Position numbers and translations under genes: made by a program
The notes under the pieces: model-generated
The model's database searches: none
Told to the model about the DNA's origin: nothing
Seen by the model: only the letters and a program-made list of their open reading frames with translations
Part shown: one piece after another, positions 59,438-64,000 of the stretch
Position numbering within the stretch: the first letter of the stretch is position 1
Layout: every line of letters begins with the position of its first letter
NCBI GenBank assembly: GCA_946407715.1
Contig: CAMJPH010000001.1
Location: 12,620-76,619 of the forward strand
Length of the DNA: 64,000 nt
Origin: an uncultured Bacteroidales bacterium
Lineage (GTDB): Bacteria; Bacteroidota; Bacteroidia; Bacteroidales; WCHB1-69
Direction: 5' to 3'

Positions 59438-60331
59438 TTAACTGCTATTTTTCGTAGGTTCCATGTGAAGCGTGACATGCGTTTGCGCTCCAAAACGCTC
59501 TTTCAGAAGATTTTCAATAAAGGTGGCGCGGTCGTGAGCGACGTTAAGGGTGGTATTGCCGTCCATGCGGATGTGCGCCTCGATGGCGATACGGTTGCCT
59601 ATCTTGCGGGTACGCAGATTATGCGGTTCGCAAACATCCGGACAGGAACGGATGATCTCCTCGATCTCGTGTTCTGTTTCAGCGGGTAAAGAACATTCCG
59701 TCAGCTCGTTCATACTGCCATTGAGCACATTCACGGCCACCTTCACCAACATCGCACCGACCACAATGGAGGCCAGCGGGTCGAGCACGGTCCAGCGGTC
59801 GCCGAGCAGGATGGCCCCGCCGATGCCGATGGCCGCCCCGATGGAGGAGAGGGCGTCGCTGCGGTGGTGCCAAGCGTTGGCCACCACGGCCTGCGAGTCC
59901 AGACGTTTACCGGCCCTCGCCGTATATTGGTAGAGCAACTCCTTGACTACAATAGAGATAAAGGCCGCCCAAAGTGCCAGTCTTCCGGGGGCGGGCAGTT
60001 GTTCCCCGCGCAGCCAGTCAACGAGTTTCAACGCACCGGAAACGATGATGCCGATGGCGGCGGCGGTCAGCGCCAATCCCACGAAAAAGGAGGCCATAGT
60101 CTCGAACTTGCCGTGGCCGTAGTCGTGCGACTCGTCCTGCGGCTTCGCGCTGACCCGCACGAAGCAGATGACGATGAGGTCGGTGACGAAATCCGACAGC
60201 GAATGCACCGCATCGGCCACCATGGCGGCGCTGTTCCCCAGGATGCCGGCCACGAACTTGAAGGCCATCAGCGCGACATTGCCCGCACTGCCCACGAGGG
60301 TGACTTTGTAAATTTCCTTTTCGCGATTCAT
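59438..60331 (-). CDS. Cation diffusion facilitator (CDF) metal transporter
   Basis: Starting at ATG 60331 (MNREKEIYKVTLVGSAGNVA) gives 297 residues; the longer frame would overlap the aldehyde dehydrogenase gene. Six transmembrane helices carry the CDF metal site: AAMVADAVHSLSDFVTDL in helix 2 and NAWHHRSDALSSIGA in helix 5 (His-x-x-x-Asp). The C-terminal cytoplasmic domain has a His-containing end (THVTLHMEP). It exports divalent metal such as zinc or iron by proton antiport; the metal cannot be told from sequence. Confidence 0.92.
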   Translation of the reverse strand: MNREKEIYKVTLVGSAGNVALMAFKFVAGILGNSAAMVADAVHSLSDFVTDLIVICFVRVSAKPQDESHDYGHGKFETMASFFVGLALTAAAIGIIVSGALKLVDWLRGEQLPAPGRLALWAAFISIVVKELLYQYTARAGKRLDSQAVVANAWHHRSDALSSIGAAIGIGGAILLGDRWTVLDPLASIVVGAMLVKVAVNVLNGSMNELTECSLPAETEHEIEEIIRSCPDVCEPHNLRTRKIGNRIAIEAHIRMDGNTTLNVAHDRATFIENLLKERFGAQTHVTLHMEPTKNSS

Positions 60332-60338
60332 AAGGACC

Positions 60339-61757
60339 CTATCTTTCAAACCATTTCAACAATTTCATCTTCCATTCGCCGGCCTTGCCTGTATAGGGGT
60401 GCTCGCGGAGGGGAAGATTGAAGACGGTGCGGCCTTTGAGGACCGTTTGCGGATGCGTGAACTCGCGGAAGCCCCACTCGCCGTGGTAGGCGCCCATGCC
60501 GGAATGACCCACACCGTTGAACGGCACGCCCTTCACCATCATGTGGATGCATACCTCGTTGATGCAGCCACCGCCAAACTGCTGCGTCTGCATGGTACGG
60601 TTCGCCCATTGCATATCCTTGGTAAACAGATACATCGCCAACGGATGCTCACGGTCAGCGATGGTCTCCATCAGGGCATCCACCTCGGCATCTTTGAAGG
60701 GCACTACGGGCAACAGCGGGCAGAAGAGCTCATGCCGCACGATATGCTCGTCCTTATCCACAGGGTAGATGATGGTCGGGGCATAATGTTGCGTCTCGCG
60801 GTTCCCCTCGCCACCGAAGATGATGCGGTCACGGTACTCATCCGCGAGCGCCGCGCATTTGTCGTAAGCAGCTGTTGTGATGAGTTTCGGATATTCGGGA
60901 TTGGTCACCGGATGCTCGCCAATCTGCGCCGTGAAAGCCTTCTTGAGTTCCGCCAGGAAGGGTTCCGCGACCTCTTCGGCCACGGCTATCTGGTTGATGT
61001 TGATACAGCTCTGTCCGGCGTTGCAGAGCTTGAAGAAGGCAATCTTGCGGGCCGCATCCTTGAGGTCGGCATCCTTGCGCACCACGCACCAGTTGCCGGT
61101 CTCGCCACCCAACTCCAACGCCACGGGCGTAAGATTCTTGGCCGCCTCCGCCATCACGTGTTTGCCCACAGCGGGTGAGCCCGTGTAGAAGATCTTGTCG
61201 AAGCGCTGCGCAAGACACATGTCCGCCACGTCGTGACCGCCGTCGATGAGGGTGACGTACTCGGGCGGGAAGACCTCCGCGAAGAAGCGTTTGAGCACTT
61301 CGGTGCAGGATGCGGACTTGCTGCTGGATTTGATCACCACAGTGTTGCCGCCGCACATCGCCGCCGCCACCACCCCGATAGTCAATAGAATCGGGAAATT
61401 GAAAGGACTGATCACCAACGATACACCGTAGGGCATCTTATAGACTTTGGTGACGGTACTCGGAAAGCACATCAGACCGCTGAAGTGCCGTTCCGGACGT
61501 GCCCAGCGACGCAACCCTCGCAGCATCTCGTTGATCTCCACGATAATGGGACCCACATCACAGAGGTAGGCCTCCACCCTACTCCGTCCGAGGTCGGCGG
61601 TGAGCGCATCCTCGAACTCGGTGGCATGCGCGATCACCGCCTCTTTCAGTTTCTTAAGCTGTTGTATCCGCCATTTGACAGGCAGCGTCGCACCCGTGCG
61701 GAAGAACTTTCGCTGCGTGGCGACGATTTCTTGGATTTGTTCGTTGGTATATGACAT
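60339..61757 (-). CDS. Aldehyde dehydrogenase family protein
   Basis: The 472-residue protein has SLVISPFNFPILLTIGVVAA, the NAD loop FYTGSPAVGKHVMAEAAKN, VALELGGETGNW and the catalytic cysteine in CNAGQSCININQIAV, with HPLAMYLFTKDM near the end. The short length and pattern fit the class 3 / YwdH-like group that oxidises aliphatic or aromatic aldehydes. The residue after LELGG is Glu rather than the usual Lys, a possible cofactor-preference difference. The CDF gene follows 7 bp downstream. Confidence 0.9.
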   Translation of the reverse strand: MSYTNEQIQEIVATQRKFFRTGATLPVKWRIQQLKKLKEAVIAHATEFEDALTADLGRSRVEAYLCDVGPIIVEINEMLRGLRRWARPERHFSGLMCFPSTVTKVYKMPYGVSLVISPFNFPILLTIGVVAAAMCGGNTVVIKSSSKSASCTEVLKRFFAEVFPPEYVTLIDGGHDVADMCLAQRFDKIFYTGSPAVGKHVMAEAAKNLTPVALELGGETGNWCVVRKDADLKDAARKIAFFKLCNAGQSCININQIAVAEEVAEPFLAELKKAFTAQIGEHPVTNPEYPKLITTAAYDKCAALADEYRDRIIFGGEGNRETQHYAPTIIYPVDKDEHIVRHELFCPLLPVVPFKDAEVDALMETIADREHPLAMYLFTKDMQWANRTMQTQQFGGGCINEVCIHMMVKGVPFNGVGHSGMGAYHGEWGFREFTHPQTVLKGRTVFNLPLREHPYTGKAGEWKMKLLKWFER

Positions 61758-61768
61758 AACACTGACTT

Positions 61769-61789
61769 TGCTATTGGCTTTTAGCTATT
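61769..61789. repeat. Three-unit 7-bp array (RGCTNTT)
   Basis: Units TGCTATT, GGCTTTT, AGCTATT between the aldehyde dehydrogenase start and the next gene's stop. It is a short member of the same word family as 1860 and 38949. Confidence 0.65.
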
Positions 61790-61795
61790 TGGATA

Positions 61796-62509
61796 TTATC
61801 GCTGTTCCTTTTTCGGCAGGCAAAGCAGGGAATACTGTCGCCGCGCGAAGGCCATGTTCGATTGGAACTCGCTAATCAGTATGTCTTTAGAGAACTCAGA
61901 CCCGAACAGGTAGGGATTCTCGCGCATATATTCCTGAACCATCTCGTTATTCACTAATTGGTAATAACTACCATTTTGGCACACCTGCCCATCAGAATCC
62001 AACTTCACACCATTGACATAGATGGTTTCGGGTGCATCGGATATAATCGGTTCCTGACCCGGAATCAAAAGGAACAGCCTCATCGTCGGCACAGCGCTGG
62101 ACACATAGTACAACGAACTGACATCATAAAATCGCCCATAGTTGTAAGAATAATAATACGTAACTTGCTTTCGAAAATGAGGTCCAATTCCGGCGATCAT
62201 ACAAGCACTCACCTGACGCGGTAGTGAGTTAGTCTTCCGCCATCCATATTGAGAATCATAATAGAGAAGTCCCTGTCTTTCTACATCCGAGTACACCGTA
62301 GTGTCTCCATCATTGATTATTTCAGCCGTTATTTTAAGACAAACATCAGAAATGAGCGTCTCACACATTCGATGGGCTACTGGCTTGCTCTTCTTATTTG
62401 TTATATTATTGATTTCAAGTTTCTTGAATTTCACCGAAATTTGCGCCTCACAAAGAAGCGGAAGCATCAGGATGGCCGCAAACAGAAACCAAGAGAGTGA
62501 CTTTTTCAT
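61796..62509 (-). CDS. Secreted protein of unknown function
   Basis: The ATG at 62509 (MKKSLSWFLFAAILMLPLLC) starts a signal peptide with cleavage near EAQ, giving 237 residues. I do not recognise the family. The rest is probably beta-rich, with FKKLEINNITNKKSKPV after the signal, tyrosine-rich HFRKQVTYYYSYNYGRFYDV and a hydrophilic C-terminus. A -7 element at 62530 is 21 bp upstream. It is followed by another small secreted protein gene on its 5' side; no domain links the two. Confidence 0.65.
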   Translation of the reverse strand: MKKSLSWFLFAAILMLPLLCEAQISVKFKKLEINNITNKKSKPVAHRMCETLISDVCLKITAEIINDGDTTVYSDVERQGLLYYDSQYGWRKTNSLPRQVSACMIAGIGPHFRKQVTYYYSYNYGRFYDVSSLYYVSSAVPTMRLFLLIPGQEPIISDAPETIYVNGVKLDSDGQVCQNGSYYQLVNNEMVQEYMRENPYLFGSEFSKDILISEFQSNMAFARRQYSLLCLPKKEQR

Positions 62510-62529
62510 AAGCAATAATTTTGACAGCG

Positions 62530-62537
62530 CAAAAATA
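62530..62537 (-). promoter_or_regulatory. -7 element upstream of the 237-residue secreted protein
   Basis: TATTTTTG on the minus strand, 21 bp before the ATG at 62509. Confidence 0.4.
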
Positions 62538-62545
62538 GAAAAAAA

Positions 62546-62959
62546 TCAGTATTCGTCACTATATCCGCCGTCCTTGTCCGTCAGATGGATGATGATCACG
62601 TCGAACAGCGGGAAGTCGCGGTACTCCACATAAAAGTCGAGCTCTTTCTGGAAATTCTTCGGGAATTTGACAGCTAATTGCGCACCTTTGGGGATTCTGT
62701 TCTCTTTGCCGCTTTTGGTATTGGAATCCGAATCCCCTTTCTCCTTGAGTTCATAGTCGCCATAGACCTCTTTCACGGTTTTGTCGTCGTTGAGGATGAC
62801 CACCCTGCAGTGAAAATCGGTGTAGGGGGTCTCGTTCACGACGCGCACTTGATTGTAGAAATCCTCGGGACCTTCCACCACGAAGGTCATCTTCTCTTGT
62901 TGGGCGAAAACGGACACTGCCGCCATCAAAAACACAACTAATGAAATCGCTTTTTTCAT
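62546..62959 (-). CDS. Small secreted protein of unknown function
   Basis: The 137-residue protein has a clear signal peptide (KKAISLVVFLMAAVSVFAQ) and a short beta-sandwich-like body with VRVVNETPYTDFHCRVVILN and ELKEKGDSDSNTKSGKEN. The C-terminus is acidic and ends GGYSDEY. No family is recognised. Such proteins are common in Bacteroidota as envelope components; nothing in the context gives a function. Confidence 0.65.
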   Translation of the reverse strand: MKKAISLVVFLMAAVSVFAQQEKMTFVVEGPEDFYNQVRVVNETPYTDFHCRVVILNDDKTVKEVYGDYELKEKGDSDSNTKSGKENRIPKGAQLAVKFPKNFQKELDFYVEYRDFPLFDVIIIHLTDKDGGYSDEY

Positions 62960-63048
62960 TTTTATATTATTTTGTCATTTATTGATTGTTTATCGTTGTT
63001 CGTTCGTCGTTGCCGTTCGTTCGTTACCGTTCGGGGTTCGTTATTATT

Positions 63049-63112
63049 CCCAGGGCTCACTGCGTTCACCCTGGGCTGACATAGGACGCCCTTACAGGGC
63101 TTTCAAGGAAGA
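63049..63112. repeat. GC-rich hairpin cluster, dispersed repeat copy 2
   Basis: The hairpin CCCAGGG/CCCTGGG (63049-63055 and 63069-63075) is followed by GCCC/GGGC (63088-63091 and 63097-63100) and then TCAAGGAAGA at 63103-63112. That last word is the same as in the cluster at 43832. Upstream of it a CGTTCGT-rich stretch (about 62990-63046) is another short-word repeat. Confidence 0.6.
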
Positions 63113-63143
63113 AGTTCAAATATATTGGGGTTACTCGAAACTG

Positions 63144-63185
63144 CTAACTACTAACTACTAACTACTAACTACTAACTGCTAACTG
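63144..63185. repeat. Six-unit 7-bp array (CTAACTA) containing a stop codon
   Basis: Units CTAACTA four times and CTAACTG twice, in register. The stop codon of the alcohol dehydrogenase gene (63165) and its last residues are inside the array. Confidence 0.9.
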
Positions 63186-64000
63186 TTCCAGCACCCGTTG
63201 GATGTCCTCGTTGCTGAACGTCATCGGGGCGGAGTAGTTGATGGAGTCGGCGGCAATCATGCGCGTGAGTTCCTCGTAATCAGCGGGTTGCACGGGGGAT
63301 GACAGCTTGTCCAAGCCGCAGGTGACGATGAGGTCAGAGACGGCCTGCAGGAATTGGTCGGCGGCATGGCGGTCGTCGGTGTGGTCGTCCACTAACTGAC
63401 AATATCGCGCCATCATCGCGTATTTCGACAGGCAGGCGGCTTTCTGGTACTCCAGCACAGGCAGCATCATCAGCGTGATGGCCTGACCGTGAGGGATATG
63501 GTACTTGGCCCCGATGCTGTGCGCGAAGGCGTGCACGTAGCCCGCGAGCTGCGTGTTGATGGCATTGCCGCCGTACATTGCGGCGCGGCACATCGCCAAC
63601 CGCGATTCAACATTTTCCGGCTCGCGCATCACCACGGGCAGATGATGCAGGATCAGCTTCACGCCTTCCAAAGAACGGTAGGCATCCTCCACATCGACCG
63701 CCACATCGCTCACCGTCCCTTCCACCACATGGCTGAGGGCGTCCATTCCGCAGGTGGCAGTCACCATCTTTGGTGCGTGGATGGTCAGTTCGCTGTCGAG
63801 GATCACGTGCGTCACATCCAGTCCGATGATGACGGTGGATCCTTTCGAGCCGCGAGTGCGGGTCACCACCGCGCCCACGGTGATTTCCGCGCCCGTACCA
63901 GCGGTGGAGGGAACAGTAATCATCGGCAGGGTCTTGCCCGGCACCATCAGGAATTTGACGAGCAGGGCTCTGGTGCTGAGATGCGGCAGACGTGCGCCCG
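63165..64000 (-). CDS. Iron-containing alcohol dehydrogenase (partial, N-terminus off the right edge)
   Basis: The open frame continues without a stop to 64000, so the ATG at 63947 is internal and the N-terminal third lies outside the window. Visible family III motifs are ITVPSTAGTGAEIT, CGMDALSHVVEGTVSD and VHAFAHSIGAKYHIPHGQA, whose Asp and three His bind the metal. It oxidises or reduces alcohols/aldehydes with NAD(P). The C-terminal residues Gln-Leu-Ala-Val-Ser-Ser are encoded by a heptamer array that has reached into the gene. Confidence 0.9.
   Translation of the reverse strand, partial: GARLPHLSTRALLVKFLMVPGKTLPMITVPSTAGTGAEITVGAVVTRTRGSKGSTVIIGLDVTHVILDSELTIHAPKMVTATCGMDALSHVVEGTVSDVAVDVEDAYRSLEGVKLILHHLPVVMREPENVESRLAMCRAAMYGGNAINTQLAGYVHAFAHSIGAKYHIPHGQAITLMMLPVLEYQKAACLSKYAMMARYCQLVDDHTDDRHAADQFLQAVSDLIVTCGLDKLSSPVQPADYEELTRMIAADSINYSAPMTFSNEDIQRVLEQLAVSS

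Overview
The window comes from a member of the Bacteroidota, most likely order Bacteroidales; I would not go lower. The evidence is a UpxY-type NusG antiterminator heading a capsule locus, many copies of the Bacteroidota -7 promoter element TAnnTTTG 12-60 bp before start codons, a GT3 glycogen synthase joined to a maltodextrin-type phosphorylase, and a two-domain parvulin chaperone with a companion lipoprotein. No rRNA, tRNA, CRISPR array, insertion sequence or prophage was seen.

Positions 1-33443 (all minus strand) are one capsule or O-antigen locus. It is read from a promoter near 33630 through upxY, a Wza-like export lipoprotein, a Wzc-like tyrosine kinase, its PHP phosphatase, rfbA, rfbB, a UDP-sugar 6-dehydrogenase, two GT4 glycosyltransferases, a hexapeptide acetyltransferase, a PLP enzyme, a FemAB-like protein and the initiating sugar transferase. 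The next block is unusual: an ATP-grasp ligase, a saccharopine-dehydrogenase-like enzyme, an N5-(carboxyethyl)ornithine synthase homologue, three tandem sugar-transfer-associated ATP-grasp paralogues and a GNAT protein. I infer that this block makes an opine-type amino acid and joins it by an amide bond to a uronic acid of the polysaccharide. A Septu-like ATPase/HNH defence pair, a broken wbuC and a winged-helix remnant follow. Then come the three UDP-L-FucNAc genes (capE, capG, capF), two DegT aminotransferases and an ATP-grasp gene cut by the left edge. No flippase or polymerase is present; if the locus is complete they lie to the left.

Positions 33770-50737 (minus) are mostly housekeeping: TPR protein, dUTPase, SurA-type chaperones, EamA transporter, cysteine-desulfurase-like enzyme, pseudouridine synthase, panB, DUF2461, a nucleotidyltransferase, an SDR, a RelB/PIN toxin-antitoxin pair, thiamine pyrophosphokinase and the glycogen fusion. 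Positions 50843-54851 (plus) carry a PHP/DRTGG/histidine-kinase-type ATPase trio, panC, panD and gpmA. Positions 54933-64000 (minus) carry msrA, ffh, a WG-repeat secreted protein, a CDF metal transporter, an aldehyde dehydrogenase, two small secreted proteins and a truncated iron-type alcohol dehydrogenase.

The most striking non-coding feature is that many intergenic gaps are filled with short tandem words of exactly 7 bp (sometimes 6 or 8). The word differs between loci, but some words and word orders recur. Several arrays run into the last codons of genes, and three nearly identical arrays end in register at a start codon.
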